In this document: positions 27,667-38,240 of the stretch, piece after piece
Position numbering within the stretch: the stretch's first letter is position 1
How the letters are laid out: every line of letters begins with the position of its first letter
Source of the DNA: Vibrio sp. MEBiC08052
GTDB lineage: Bacteria > Pseudomonadota > Gammaproteobacteria > Enterobacterales > Vibrionaceae
DNA: 64,000 nt
Reading direction: 5' to 3'
Assembly: GCF_001506075.1 (NCBI RefSeq)
Contig: NZ_KQ947475.1
Coordinates: forward strand, 2,734,631 to 2,798,630
Notes under the pieces: model-generated
Databases searched by the model: none
Seen by the model: the letters and a program-made list of their open reading frames with translations, nothing else
Told to the model about the DNA's origin: nothing
Program-made: the position numbers and the translations under genes

Positions 27667-27826
27667 TCATTGCAGGTTTGCTATTCTTTTCACCCACAGC
27701 TCAGCACTCGCATGTAATTATTCCGGGCGCAAAGCATTCATCATCCGGACCACCAGCGCATTCAACATAATCGCGCCTTTCGGTGAGCCGTTTTATCACG
27801 ACCTAATTGGCATTGAAATATAAAAA

Positions 27827-30418
27827 ATGATCGATAATCCCACCTCAAATAAAGCACCAGAAAGTAAACATACGCCCATGATGCAACAGTATCTGAAGCT
27901 CAAGGCCGAAAATCCTGATATTTTGCTGTTTTATCGGATGGGGGACTTTTACGAACTATTTTATGATGATGCGAAACGCGCCTCTCAGTTGCTTGATATT
28001 TCACTGACCAAACGTGGTGCATCTGCCGGAGAACCGATTCCGATGGCTGGTGTTCCTTTCCATGCCGTCGAAGGCTATTTAGCCAAGCTGGTTCAGCTTG
28101 GTGAGTCGGTTGCCATTTGTGAGCAAATCGGAGACCCCGCCACCAGTAAAGGGCCGGTAGAGCGAAAAGTTGTCCGCATCGTCACCCCGGGGACAATTAC
28201 CGACGAAGCCCTGTTGCCGGAAAGACTCGATAACCTGATTGCTGCCATTTACCAACAAGGCCAACAGTTCGGCTATGCCACGCTTGATATGACTTCGGGG
28301 CGTTTTCAGCTCTGTGAACTAGACAGTGAAGAAGCAATGGCAGCCGAATTACAGCGCACTGCACCAAAAGAACTACTCTTTCCTGAAGACTTTCAGGCTG
28401 TTCACCTTATGGGAAACCGTAAAGGAAACCGTCGTCGCCCGGTGTGGGAGTTTGAACTGGAAACAGCCAGACAACAGTTAAACCAACAGTTCGGCACCAA
28501 AGATTTAGTCGGCTTCGGGGTCGAGACAGCCGAGAAAGGACTGTGTGCCGCCGGCTGTCTGATTCAATATGCCAAAGATACCCAAAGAACCGCGCTCCCT
28601 CATATTCGTTCTCTGATCTATGATCGTCAAGACACCACTGTGATTATGGATGCCGCCACCCGACGAAATCTGGAACTGACCCAAAACCTTTCCGGGGGAA
28701 CGGAACACACGCTGGCTGAAATTCTCGATTACTGTGCGACACCGATGGGAAGCCGAATGCTCAAACGTTGGTTACATCAACCGATGCGTCAGATTGAGAC
28801 ACTTAATCATCGGCTTGATGCCATCGGTGAACTCAAAGATCAGGGTGTTTTCAGCGATGTGCAACCGGTCTTGAAACAGATTGGTGATATCGAGCGAATT
28901 CTGGCTCGTTTAGCTATCCGTTCTGCCCGCCCACGGGATCTGGCCCGTTTGCGTCACGCCCTGCATCAATTACCGGCGTTACAGACAAGCCTCTCATCAC
29001 TGACGCATCCGCACTTGCAGCAGTTGGCTCAAGATTGTCAACCGATTGAGCCGATCACAGCCTTGCTAGAACAAGCAATCGTGGAAAACCCTCCGGTGGT
29101 AATTCGCGATGGTGGCGTCATCGCAACCGGCTATCATGCCGAACTGGATGAATGGCGCAATTTGGCTGATGGAGCAACCGAGTATTTAGAACAGCTGGAA
29201 CATGACGAGCGGGAACGTCATGGCATTGATACGCTGAAAGTCGGTTATAACAATGTCCATGGTTTTTATATTCAGGTGAGCCGGGGGCAAAGTCATCTGG
29301 TGCCACCTTACTATGTACGTCGTCAGACGCTGAAAAATGCGGAACGCTACATCATTCCGGAGCTCAAAGAGCATGAAGATAAAGTGCTGAACTCAAAATC
29401 AAAAGCACTGGCGCTGGAGAAACAACTCTGGGAAGCATTATTCGATCAATTACTGCCTTATCTGGCACAGCTTCAAGAACTCTCCGCGGCGGTATCACAA
29501 CTTGATGTCCTGCAAAATCTGGCGGAACGGGCGGATACACTCGATTACTGTCGTCCGGAACTCACCACGGAAGTTGGGATTCATATTCAGTCAGGGCGTC
29601 ATCCGGTTGTCGAGCAGGTAATGCAAGCCCCCTTTATTGCCAATCCGGTGGCGCTGCACCCTCAACGGAAGATGTTGATTATTACCGGTCCGAATATGGG
29701 CGGTAAATCTACCTATATGCGCCAAACGGCGCTGATTGCATTGATGGCACATATTGGCTGTTATGTCCCAGCGGAGTCGGCCAAGATCGGCCTCATGGAT
29801 CGCATCTTCACTCGTATCGGAGCATCTGATGATCTGGCTTCGGGACGTTCAACCTTTATGGTTGAGATGACGGAAACAGCCAATATTTTACACAATGCCA
29901 CCCAATATAGTTTGGTATTGATGGATGAAATCGGGCGCGGTACCAGTACCTACGATGGTCTGTCTCTGGCTTGGGCAAGTGCCGAATGGCTGGCGACAGA
30001 AATTGGTGCGCTGACACTATTTGCCACCCATTATTTCGAATTGACCGAACTGCCTGATTTGCTGCCGCATCTCGCCAATGTCCACCTTGACGCGGTCGAA
30101 CATGGCGATAGCATTGCATTCATGCATGCGGTACAAGAAGGAGCAGCCAGTAAATCTTACGGATTAGCCGTCGCCGGACTGGCTGGCGTGCCGAAAGCTG
30201 TGATCAAAAATGCTCGGATGAAACTATCCCAGCTAGAACAAAGTCACCAGCTGGATGGAAAACGGACCGGGCAATCGCCCACGGTTGATATCGCCAATCA
30301 ACTGAGTCTGATGCCGGAACCGTCTGAAGTCGAACGACGACTCGCGGAGCTCGATCCGGATAGTCTTACGCCAAGACAAGCACTCGAACAGCTCTATCAA
30401 TTAAAACGCTATCTCTAA
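27827..30418 (+). CDS. mutS: DNA mismatch repair protein MutS
   Basis: MutS recognises base mismatches and short loops and recruits MutL. The 863 residues begin the mismatch-binding domain at [31 protein letters not shown], with the Phe-x-Glu wedge in DFYELFYDD, followed by connector, lever and clamp domains. The ATPase has Walker [10 protein letters not shown] (about residue 624), Walker [17 protein letters not shown] and a composite His in [12 protein letters not shown]. The C-terminal tetramerisation tail is present. The first codon has no strong ribosome binding site; a start slightly further in is possible. Confidence 0.96.
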   Translation: MIDNPTSNKAPESKHTPMMQQYLKLKAENPDILLFYRMGDFYELFYDDAKRASQLLDISLTKRGASAGEPIPMAGVPFHAVEGYLAKLVQLGESVAICEQIGDPATSKGPVERKVVRIVTPGTITDEALLPERLDNLIAAIYQQGQQFGYATLDMTSGRFQLCELDSEEAMAAELQRTAPKELLFPEDFQAVHLMGNRKGNRRRPVWEFELETARQQLNQQFGTKDLVGFGVETAEKGLCAAGCLIQYAKDTQRTALPHIRSLIYDRQDTTVIMDAATRRNLELTQNLSGGTEHTLAEILDYCATPMGSRMLKRWLHQPMRQIETLNHRLDAIGELKDQGVFSDVQPVLKQIGDIERILARLAIRSARPRDLARLRHALHQLPALQTSLSSLTHPHLQQLAQDCQPIEPITALLEQAIVENPPVVIRDGGVIATGYHAELDEWRNLADGATEYLEQLEHDERERHGIDTLKVGYNNVHGFYIQVSRGQSHLVPPYYVRRQTLKNAERYIIPELKEHEDKVLNSKSKALALEKQLWEALFDQLLPYLAQLQELSAAVSQLDVLQNLAERADTLDYCRPELTTEVGIHIQSGRHPVVEQVMQAPFIANPVALHPQRKMLIITGPNMGGKSTYMRQTALIALMAHIGCYVPAESAKIGLMDRIFTRIGASDDLASGRSTFMVEMTETANILHNATQYSLVLMDEIGRGTSTYDGLSLAWASAEWLATEIGALTLFATHYFELTELPDLLPHLANVHLDAVEHGDSIAFMHAVQEGAASKSYGLAVAGLAGVPKAVIKNARMKLSQLEQSHQLDGKRTGQSPTVDIANQLSLMPEPSEVERRLAELDPDSLTPRQALEQLYQLKRYL

Positions 30419-30476
30419 ATCGACCGAAGCGCAGCCATTAGGCTGCGCATTTCAATCTTGTATCCTCATCAATCCG

Positions 30477-32039
30477 TTATACCGAAGACAGATACGACTG
30501 ACTATCATCATATTCTTGAAGAATTCGGAAAAAATCCGCTTGTCTGCGCTCAAAGATTTCTACCAATTGTGGATCAAACTTCACGCCAGACTGTTCATGG
30601 ATATAAGTAACAATCTCTTTTTCACCCCATGGTTCTTTATAACAGCGCTTATTTGCCAACGCATCAAAGACATCAGCCAACGCGACAATACGGCCATAAA
30701 TATGAATGTCCGTGCCGGACAGTCCTCGTGGATACCCGTCGCCATTCCAGTCCTCATGATGCTGACTGGCAATAATTGCCCCGGCTTGCATCACGGGTTG
30801 GTGGGAACATTTCAAACAGTTCTCTCCCATGATGGTATGCTTTTTCATCAGCGCCCATTCTTCATCGTTCAATTTGTCCGGCTTATTCAAAATGTAGTCC
30901 GGGACGCTAATTTTGCCGATATCATGGAGTGGTGCTGCATAGAAAATCTCTTCACACTGCGTCGGACTCAACCCAATCTCTTCAGCCATTAACCGGGAAT
31001 AATAAGCAACGCGCCGAACATGGTTACCCGTTTCTTTCGAGCGACTTTCAGCCAAGCCACAAATTGCATAAACAATCTCTTTCTGAGTATTCCGCAAGCT
31101 ATCATTGAGCCGTAAATTATCCAAAGCTATCGCCATGTTATTACAGAACATTTCAATAAGATGCATATCAACATCTTTAAACTGATGCTTGCCGGAAATA
31201 TTCAAGATAGTCTCAACACCGTTAATGTTGGAAATATGGCAAATATTGTCGTCTTGATAATGAAGCTCTTGGTCGCTGCCTCTGGCCACATCGAGCTCTT
31301 CCTGAGAGATTGACGCTTTGAACGCTTGCTCGGAAAGATCCCCAACCTGAGCCAGAACATGCACATTATCGATATTTTTTTCCGCCAATACCCCTTCGAT
31401 TTCAGACAGCATCGTGCCATCTTTCATGTACAGCAATGACGAGACTTGCTCTAACACACCTTGAGCAAAACTTTCCATTGATTTTTGTTTGAGGATATTG
31501 GCTGTCGCAGCGATGACTTTTTCCAGACCAATCTTGTGATTTTCTAATGCCAACATGTCACGGTAGGAACGGAGTGCCGTATAAACCGTCGAATGAAGTT
31601 TACGTTTGGTCAGTTCGGTTTTTTCTCGATAATCATTAATATCATACTGTTCTATAATGTCTTTTTCCGGAATTGTTCCCGGTTGGCCAGTACGCAAAAT
31701 AATCCGAATCAGATGATTGTCCAGCACATCACGAATGTATTCAGCCACCTCCAGACCCGCTTCTTCCGTTTCCATCACCACATCCAATAAAACCACGGCG
31801 ATATCATTTTCAGATGACAGAATTTCTTTTGCCTGAGCCACATTGTATGCGCTGAGGAATATAAGTCCTTTCCCGGCGAATTCGGTCCGATTCAAAGCCA
31901 GCTTGGTGATTGTGTGAACCCCGTCTTCATCATCAACAATCAGAATTTTCCACCTTGAAGGCTGCTCTTTACATTCGTTCATTTGAGCTGATTGACTGAG
32001 ATTACCTGACTCATCAAATAGCATATCCTGCTCTGACAT
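30477..32039 (-). CDS. Response regulator with HD-GYP domain (predicted c-di-GMP phosphodiesterase)
   Basis: This 520-residue regulator has three parts. An N-terminal receiver domain (about 28-165) carries the phospho-acceptor Asp in VVLLDVVMETEEAG. A central region (about 170-320) is of the GAF-like DUF3369 type. A C-terminal HD-GYP domain (about 325-515) carries AAPLHDIGKISVPD, HHEDWNGDGYP and ALADVFDAL. All HD and GYP motif residues are intact, so c-di-GMP hydrolysis is expected. It is divergent from the histidine kinase at 32219, the likely partner. Confidence 0.92.
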   Translation of the reverse strand: MSEQDMLFDESGNLSQSAQMNECKEQPSRWKILIVDDEDGVHTITKLALNRTEFAGKGLIFLSAYNVAQAKEILSSENDIAVVLLDVVMETEEAGLEVAEYIRDVLDNHLIRIILRTGQPGTIPEKDIIEQYDINDYREKTELTKRKLHSTVYTALRSYRDMLALENHKIGLEKVIAATANILKQKSMESFAQGVLEQVSSLLYMKDGTMLSEIEGVLAEKNIDNVHVLAQVGDLSEQAFKASISQEELDVARGSDQELHYQDDNICHISNINGVETILNISGKHQFKDVDMHLIEMFCNNMAIALDNLRLNDSLRNTQKEIVYAICGLAESRSKETGNHVRRVAYYSRLMAEEIGLSPTQCEEIFYAAPLHDIGKISVPDYILNKPDKLNDEEWALMKKHTIMGENCLKCSHQPVMQAGAIIASQHHEDWNGDGYPRGLSGTDIHIYGRIVALADVFDALANKRCYKEPWGEKEIVTYIHEQSGVKFDPQLVEIFERRQADFFRILQEYDDSQSYLSSV

Positions 32040-32218
32040 TTGCTCTACCCTCTCTGCTCCCAGCCGAATCTGACCATTTTTATTCGTCCATTCACGATAT
32101 GGGACTTGATTTTTACTGCTTTGTTAATCAATTTTAGTATATGAATAAACTTTTACATATACGAATAAAAAGCAATTCAATTCTTATTATTCTCAGTTGC
32201 GATCACTGGAGATAGCGC

Positions 32219-34276
32219 ATGTCTATCTATTACCGAATCACCATTTTTTGCTTACTTCTGGTTTTCTTATGCATGGGAGCATTTGGCTACATATCAAATC
32301 AAGCGGGGGCAAACCTGCTGAATCAATCGGTTGACAAGCTCTTAAATACGGTCGCAACAAACCAACAAGACCGACTCTATAGTCTCCTTCATGCCTGGAA
32401 AGATCGGGTAGCTTTGATCGCCAGCAGAACGCAGCTACGCTTAAGTTTCAACGATTATTTACGCAATCCAAATCAGCAATCATTAAAAAAAATGGACAGT
32501 ATCATCCAAGATGCCATCAACTCCGTCTCAAAAGTGAAGTCGATTCAACTGAAAAAAGTCAGTGGTGAAATCGTGACCCAGACAGCACCGAATCAAGCCA
32601 ACAAGGTTGCGGCGACACTTGAGCTGACCGACAACAGCCAAAACGATATTGTATTAAAGACCATGACTCGTGACTTAAATGGGGGACTGTATATTCACAT
32701 CGAATCTCCCATGATCCTTCAAGGTGAACAAATCGGTGTGATGGTAGTGACGTTAGCAGCCGATGAGCTACTGAGCAGTACTCAAAATGATACTGGCATG
32801 GGCATATCAGGAGAGACCATCCTCTTCACCGAAAACCGAGCCGGGAAGTTAGTCTATATCACCCCACTACGTTACCCGCAACATTTGACAAAACCAGCAG
32901 ATAAGGCTTCTTTCGCGCTAGCAGACGATGGTTCACTCATTCAAGCCATTGAATATCATACCCAAGACATTATTCGGTCGAATGACTATCGAAATACGGA
33001 TGTGATAGCGGTGGCACGTTATTTGAGAGAACTGAACTGGATCATTATCGTGAAAGTCGATCAACATGAAATCATGCAGCCGATGAAACACTATCAATAT
33101 TTGCTGGTACTTGCAGCATGTGTGCTAGGAATCATCGCGATCATCATTGGTCAGGCTCTCGGACAGGCCATTTCAGCTCCGATTGTCAAACTTGCCGCTG
33201 ATAGTCGCAGAATTCGTCTCGGAGAACATCAGTTGAGAGCAAAGGTCAGTCCGACTCAAGCAAAGGAACTCAATGAACTCGCACGCAGTTTCAATAACCT
33301 TGCTGAAAACTTACTCACCACCAATAACGAACTGGAAGATAAAGTTGCCGAAAGAACCGTAGAACTGCAAGAACTGAATGAAACGCTGGAACAGAGAGTC
33401 ACAGCCAGAACGATTGCTCTACAACGGGCCAATCAAGAAATACAAGAGACCCTTGAAAATCTCAAAAGAACCCAGCGTGAGCTCGTGGAGTCAGAAAAAA
33501 TGGCTGCACTGGGTGGATTGGTTGCGGGGGTTGCACATGAAATTAACACACCATTAGGAATTGCCATCACCGGAACCACTCACCTCCATGAGGAGGTACA
33601 GGAAATTCATACCAAAGTGCTATCAGGTAAACTGACCCGGGATGAACTAGAAGGTTTTGTCGAAGACGCCAATCAAGCCACTGACTTAATGTGTTCACAA
33701 CTAAAACAAGCTTCAAAGCTCATCTCTAATTTTAAAGAAATTGCCGTTGATCAATCGAGTCCGGACTATCGGACCATTTCAGTGCAAGAGTACCTATCGA
33801 AGATCGTAGCTACCATGCAACCCAACTTTAAGAAAACGCCTCACCATCTCTCTATCGATATTGAGCAAGATCTTCACCTGATCACCTGCCCGGGCGCACT
33901 CGCACAAGTGCTAACCATTCTAATCACCAACAGCCTCACGCACGCATTTTGTCCGCCTGATAGTGCTCAGTCCAGTGCGATCAACGGACAAGTAACGATT
34001 TCAGCCCAAAAAGTGCAAGGAAAAAACTTAATCCTCGTCACCGATAACGGAACAGGCATTCCCCCTCAAGATGTACCCAAACTTTTTGAACCTTTTTTTA
34101 CCACCAAACGAGGTCATGGCGGCAGTGGTTTAGGGCTCAGTATTGCGCATAATATCGTGAAAGATATTCTGCATGGAAAGATACACTGTGAAAGTCAATT
34201 CGGTCAGGGGAGCACATTTATTATCACACTACCGGATCAGCCGATGTCATCCCACTCTGTCGAGCGATCCGCATAG
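32219..34276 (+). CDS. Membrane sensor histidine kinase
   Basis: This 685-residue kinase has a membrane helix at about 5-23, an extracytoplasmic sensor region (about 30-290, Cache-like), a second helix at about 295-318, HAMP, a coiled coil rich in LEDKVAERTVELQELNE-type heptads, and HisKA with the phospho-acceptor His in GGLVAGVAHEINTPLG. The HATPase has N-box NSLTHAF, G1 DNGTGIPP and G2 GHGGSGLGLSIAHN. It is divergent from the HD-GYP regulator. It has no receiver domain of its own, so the neighbour is the natural phosphate acceptor. Confidence 0.92.
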   Translation: MSIYYRITIFCLLLVFLCMGAFGYISNQAGANLLNQSVDKLLNTVATNQQDRLYSLLHAWKDRVALIASRTQLRLSFNDYLRNPNQQSLKKMDSIIQDAINSVSKVKSIQLKKVSGEIVTQTAPNQANKVAATLELTDNSQNDIVLKTMTRDLNGGLYIHIESPMILQGEQIGVMVVTLAADELLSSTQNDTGMGISGETILFTENRAGKLVYITPLRYPQHLTKPADKASFALADDGSLIQAIEYHTQDIIRSNDYRNTDVIAVARYLRELNWIIIVKVDQHEIMQPMKHYQYLLVLAACVLGIIAIIIGQALGQAISAPIVKLAADSRRIRLGEHQLRAKVSPTQAKELNELARSFNNLAENLLTTNNELEDKVAERTVELQELNETLEQRVTARTIALQRANQEIQETLENLKRTQRELVESEKMAALGGLVAGVAHEINTPLGIAITGTTHLHEEVQEIHTKVLSGKLTRDELEGFVEDANQATDLMCSQLKQASKLISNFKEIAVDQSSPDYRTISVQEYLSKIVATMQPNFKKTPHHLSIDIEQDLHLITCPGALAQVLTILITNSLTHAFCPPDSAQSSAINGQVTISAQKVQGKNLILVTDNGTGIPPQDVPKLFEPFFTTKRGHGGSGLGLSIAHNIVKDILHGKIHCESQFGQGSTFIITLPDQPMSSHSVERSA

Positions 34277-34402
34277 TTCCGTATAGTCGAACAGCTTCCG
34301 TAGTCGAACAGGGCTGCACAAAGCGCTAACCTTACCCATAACAAGTCCCATCGGGATGACTCACTGTTGTATCCGTCATTCAGATCGACATATCAACCGC
34401 TT

Positions 34403-35557
34403 TTATCCCAGCGGGCCCGCAACAATGGTTTCTCTGAGCCCTTCAATAATATGCTGTCCCGTTTCGGTTTTTAATGACTTATACCAAGCCAAGGTCTGCT
34501 CCATCTGTTTTCCATGGGTAATATCGCACCGCTTTCTCGCTTTCAAAACCAGAGATTTCACCCGCTCTAATCGTTCGTTTTGATAATCAAGCAACGCAGT
34601 TTTAATATCATGATGTCGTGAAAAGGATTGTCCCAAAACTACTGCATCTTCCATCGCTGCACACCCACCTTGGCCAATATCCGGGGTGGTACTGTGTCCG
34701 GCATCTCCCAGTAAAGCGATCCGGCCATTAACCAACTGCTCAAAAGGATCAATATCGTGGATCTCGATTCGGTTGGTTGTTTCAGGATTAATTTGCTCAA
34801 TCAATGTCTGAACATTAGGAGCCCAATCGCGAAAATAACGCCGGAGATCAGCTTTCAAAGTTGTCCGATCTTCCGCGAGTCCTTTCGGCAAAGGGACATC
34901 GAAAAAGAAATAAAATCGGTTGTCAGCAATCGGCATCACCGAAACTCGCTTGCCTTCTGCGACAAAAGTCGTCCATTGATCCGCTGGTGCAATCGCTGTA
35001 TCGATCTCAACCAATCCATTCCAGTTGACATACCCCGCATATCTTCGTTCGACTGAATGACCTAAAACATCCGCACGAACTACCGAATGTGTGCCGTCCG
35101 CGGCAATCATAAAGTCACCTTCGGCAACAGATCCATCACTGAACCAAGCCATCACCCCTTCCTCGGTTTGTTCGACCCGCTCAACCCGCTTACCGAAATG
35201 AATTTGCTCACGCCCCCACCAATCCAGCATACTGGCTTGTAAATCAGCACGAGAAACCGGGCAAGGTCTTGTTCCGACCACTTCAACTAATGGCATCAGA
35301 CTGAAACGAGTCATAGTGGTACCGGAGAAGCCATCCTGATAAGACATATAGTGCATCGCACCACCCAACTCATCGATGATATGGCCCATACCGAGATGAT
35401 GCATACATTTCACCCCATTCGACCATACGGAAATAGCTGCCCCTACCGGTTTAATCTCTCTGACCGCTTCATAGATTTCACATGTGATTCCGTTTCTTTT
35501 CAGTGCAGCAGCGGCAGACATACCACCGATTCCTGCCCCGATAATGAGCGCTTTCAT
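34403..35557 (-). CDS. hpxO: FAD-dependent urate hydroxylase HpxO
   Basis: HpxO oxidises uric acid to 5-hydroxyisourate using FAD, NADH and O2. The 384-residue class A monooxygenase resembles Klebsiella HpxO along its length as I recall it: GAGIGGMSAAAALKRNGI, KPVGAAISVWSNGVKCM, GYVNWNGLVEID, QWTTFVAEGKRVS and the second FAD motif LLGDAGHSTTPDIGQGG. The ATG at 35557, with AAGGTGA upstream, is preferred to the GTG one codon before. No other purine-degradation gene is nearby, so the gene stands alone between signalling and pectin genes. Confidence 0.9.
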   Translation of the reverse strand: MKALIIGAGIGGMSAAAALKRNGITCEIYEAVREIKPVGAAISVWSNGVKCMHHLGMGHIIDELGGAMHYMSYQDGFSGTTMTRFSLMPLVEVVGTRPCPVSRADLQASMLDWWGREQIHFGKRVERVEQTEEGVMAWFSDGSVAEGDFMIAADGTHSVVRADVLGHSVERRYAGYVNWNGLVEIDTAIAPADQWTTFVAEGKRVSVMPIADNRFYFFFDVPLPKGLAEDRTTLKADLRRYFRDWAPNVQTLIEQINPETTNRIEIHDIDPFEQLVNGRIALLGDAGHSTTPDIGQGGCAAMEDAVVLGQSFSRHHDIKTALLDYQNERLERVKSLVLKARKRCDITHGKQMEQTLAWYKSLKTETGQHIIEGLRETIVAGPLG

Positions 35558-35560
35558 CAC

Positions 35561-36041
35561 TTCACCTTATCCCTATTATTGTGCTGAATAATAAACGGCA
35601 AGCATAATTTATTCCACGGCAAGCTTGATGCTAAGAACATATAATCAATTGTTTTTTCAACATAAAAATAATAGTTTATTTGTCGTAATTCTCACCTTGG
35701 TTCAAATCTGTGCACACGGAAGAATAAACGTTTTAGTTTGGTGCGACATCACTCGCAATGCGTTGCTCGCCCACGGACCATATCTCAAACCGCGACATAA
35801 TCAGCGCGGCTATTTATTTTATATATAGATAAATCCTACGACACGCCTCAATATTGCAAGTAACAAAAATGAGAATTTCAAAATAAGATGATCGACAATT
35901 CAATAAAACAAATAAATGAAACAATGTTTTGGATTTTTTATATAACAAATGGTAATAATATAAATGAGCGTTTTATTTGCTCAAATTATTTATGATAAGA
36001 ATCGATATCCTATCCATATAAAAGCGAGAAGGGAACATATT
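35561..36041. other. AT-rich gene-free region between hpxO and the PL3 gene
   Basis: I see no convincing coding sequence here. The short open frame at 35625-35828 has no ribosome binding site and no recognisable protein character. The only clear element is the KdgR-like box near 35959. Confidence 0.6.
35959..35977. promoter_or_regulatory. KdgR-like operator before the PL3 lyase gene
   Basis: TATAAATGAGCGTTTTATT agrees at about 16 of 19 positions with the KdgR pattern and lies 65 bases before the chosen start. Confidence 0.6.
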
Positions 36042-37088
36042 ATGATTCATCGAGCAACGGTGGTTCTACTTTCATTTCTGTCATGTCAGTTTGCAGTGGC
36101 GAGTGATTTGACACTCATGCTATACCAACAAGATGCACAGACCATCCTGAGTTGGTCATCTGATCAGGATAGTATTGTTCGTCAAGAAGTTTACCGAAAA
36201 TCCACATTGTCAGACGAAGGAGAAAGAATTGCAGTTCTGACCCCAGATGAAAGAACGTTTGAAGATACAACAGCAGATGGCTACAACGATTATTACTACC
36301 AGATCAAAGCAGTAGACGATCAGGATCACATTTTTACCTCAAATAATACCAGTACAAACCCCAGCGAAGAAAATTATTTAACCACCAGTTTAGCGGCTGC
36401 CAGTTCATCTGAGTGCTACGCTGGTGCTGTGATTAAGAACAAAACGGTTGACTGCCAAGGCAAGACGATCGGATTAAGTTGTAACGGGGATAAAGAGGGT
36501 CAAAAAGCCGTCCTGACCTTACATAACGCAACTGTTAAAAATGTCCGTATTTCTAAGAATGGCGGTGCAGATGGTATTCATTGTGAATCCGGTAACTGCA
36601 CCTTACAAAACGTCATTTGGGAAGATATCTGTGAAGATGCAGCCACCAATAACGGCAAGAAAATGACCATTATCGGTGGGGTTGCCTACAATAGTGCCAA
36701 TGGCCCGGGCGGCAAGCCTGATAAAGTCTTCCAACACAACTCTAAAAATAGCACCACAGAAATCCGCGGTAACTTTACCCTCACAGGCGAACACGGAAAA
36801 ATGTATCGTTCTTGCGGAAATTGTACCAACAATGGCGGGCCTAGATATCTTTCAATCAATGGTGTTAAAGTGGATGCTAAAATCGGTTCAATTGCCGGCA
36901 TCAACGGCAACTATCGAGATTCGGCCACCATCAGAAACCTGAAAATCAAAAATTATAAAACCGGAAAACCAAAAGTCTGTGTCGAGTATGTCGGCATTCA
37001 GAAAGGTCAGGGTGAGTCGAGAAAAATAGGCGAAAAGTGGAATACCAGTGCCTGTAATGTCTCTCAATCAGATGTTAGAAAGCTGTAA
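36042..37088 (+). CDS. pelI: Secreted PL3 pectate lyase with N-terminal FnIII-like domain, PelI-like
   Basis: This is an endo-acting pectate lyase of family PL3. Counting from the ATG at 36042 (AAGGGA upstream), the 348 residues comprise a signal peptide (MIHRATVVLLSFLSCQFAVA), an FnIII-like domain (about 22-112: LYQQDAQTILSWS... YYYQIKAVDDQD), a short linker and the PL3 beta-helix (about 125-348) with GADGIHCESGNC, VIWEDICEDA, DKVFQHNSK and YRSCGNCTNNGG. The architecture equals Dickeya PelI. An upstream ATG (35964) would place 26 extra residues before the signal peptide and overlap the KdgR box. Confidence 0.9.
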   Translation: MIHRATVVLLSFLSCQFAVASDLTLMLYQQDAQTILSWSSDQDSIVRQEVYRKSTLSDEGERIAVLTPDERTFEDTTADGYNDYYYQIKAVDDQDHIFTSNNTSTNPSEENYLTTSLAAASSSECYAGAVIKNKTVDCQGKTIGLSCNGDKEGQKAVLTLHNATVKNVRISKNGGADGIHCESGNCTLQNVIWEDICEDAATNNGKKMTIIGGVAYNSANGPGGKPDKVFQHNSKNSTTEIRGNFTLTGEHGKMYRSCGNCTNNGGPRYLSINGVKVDAKIGSIAGINGNYRDSATIRNLKIKNYKTGKPKVCVEYVGIQKGQGESRKIGEKWNTSACNVSQSDVRKL

Positions 37089-37112
37089 TCCTTGTTCTAA
37101 GAGATAAAAACA

Positions 37113-37136
37113 GAAACCCCGTATAAACGGGGTTTC
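37113..37136. terminator. Bidirectional terminator between pelI and rpoS
   Basis: GAAACCCCG/CGGGGTTTC forms a perfect 9-bp stem with a 6-base loop, located between the convergent pelI and rpoS genes. Confidence 0.88.
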
Positions 37137-37172
37137 GCTTAAAATGATCGGTTACTAATTTTTTATGATGTC

Positions 37173-38159
37173 TTATTCTTCACTCTCTACATCGAACAAA
37201 GACTCCATGTTCAAGCCTTGTTTCAGTAGAATTTCTCTCAAACGACGTAGTCCCTCGACTTGGATTTGACGAACCCGCTCACGCGTTAAATTAATCTCTT
37301 TGCCAACCTCTTCTAAAGTGGATGGTTCATATCCGAGCAAACCAAAACGTCTTGCCAACACTTCTTTTTGTTTAGGATTCAGTTCATCTAACCAATGTAG
37401 GAGTGAAGATTTGATATCATCATCTTCTGTCGAATATTCCGGGTCATAGTGTTTCGCATCAGGAATGATATCTAACAATGCTTTATCACCATCACCACCA
37501 ATAGGTGTATCAACAGAACTAATACGTTCGTTCAAACGGAGCATCTTACTGACATCATCAACCGATTTATCCAGCTCAAACGCAATGTCTTCCGCTGTTG
37601 GTTCATGGTCTAACTTCTGTGACAGCTCACGTGCTGTACGTAAATAAATATTAAGTTCTTTGACAACGTGAATAGGTAAACGAATCGTTCTGGTTTGATT
37701 CATCAACGCCCGTTCAATCGTTTGTCGGATCCACCAGGTTGCATACGTAGAAAAACGAAATCCTCTTTCAGGATCAAACTTTTCAACGGCCCGAATCAAC
37801 CCGAGATTACCTTCTTCGATTAGATCCAGCAAAGCCAGACCACGGTTACTATATCGGCGAGATATTTTGACGACGAGACGTAGGTTACTCTCAATCATTC
37901 GTTTACGAGCGGCCTCATCACCTCGGAGAGCCCGACGTGCGTACAAGATTTCTTCCTCTGCGGTTAACAAAGGAGAAAAACCGATTTCGCCTAAATAGAG
38001 TTGAGTCGCATCTAAACTCTTGGAAGTTACTTCATAATCTTCTCGAGTTTCGACGGTTGCAGCGTCAGAACTGACCTCATTGTCCAATGTATTGAGATCA
38101 AACGCTTCTGAATCAAAATCAAATTGATCGACCTTAGTTACTGAATTGCTTTTACTCAT
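37173..38159 (-). CDS. rpoS: RNA polymerase sigma factor RpoS
   Basis: RpoS is the general stress/stationary-phase sigma factor. The 328 residues contain region 1.2 ([19 protein letters not shown]), region 2 ([40 protein letters not shown] and [20 protein letters not shown]), region 3 ([22 protein letters not shown]) and region 4 ([21 protein letters not shown]). It lies next to nlpD, where its main promoter is normally found. Confidence 0.97.
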   Translation of the reverse strand: MSKSNSVTKVDQFDFDSEAFDLNTLDNEVSSDAATVETREDYEVTSKSLDATQLYLGEIGFSPLLTAEEEILYARRALRGDEAARKRMIESNLRLVVKISRRYSNRGLALLDLIEEGNLGLIRAVEKFDPERGFRFSTYATWWIRQTIERALMNQTRTIRLPIHVVKELNIYLRTARELSQKLDHEPTAEDIAFELDKSVDDVSKMLRLNERISSVDTPIGGDGDKALLDIIPDAKHYDPEYSTEDDDIKSSLLHWLDELNPKQKEVLARRFGLLGYEPSTLEEVGKEINLTRERVRQIQVEGLRRLREILLKQGLNMESLFDVESEE

Positions 38160-38240
38160 GATGCCTCCCCCTGGCGAGCTAGCAAGACACTACTACTTTT
38201 AATGTCGCTATATGGTGCTTACGCTTATCAATTCAAATAC

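Noticed and set aside
27570..27770. 66-residue open frame after ogl
   Set aside because: It covers the ogl terminator and the large hairpin; it has no start context or recognisable family.
35625..35828. 67-residue open frame before pelI
   Set aside because: There is no ribosome binding site, composition is not protein-like, and it lies in an AT-rich promoter region.
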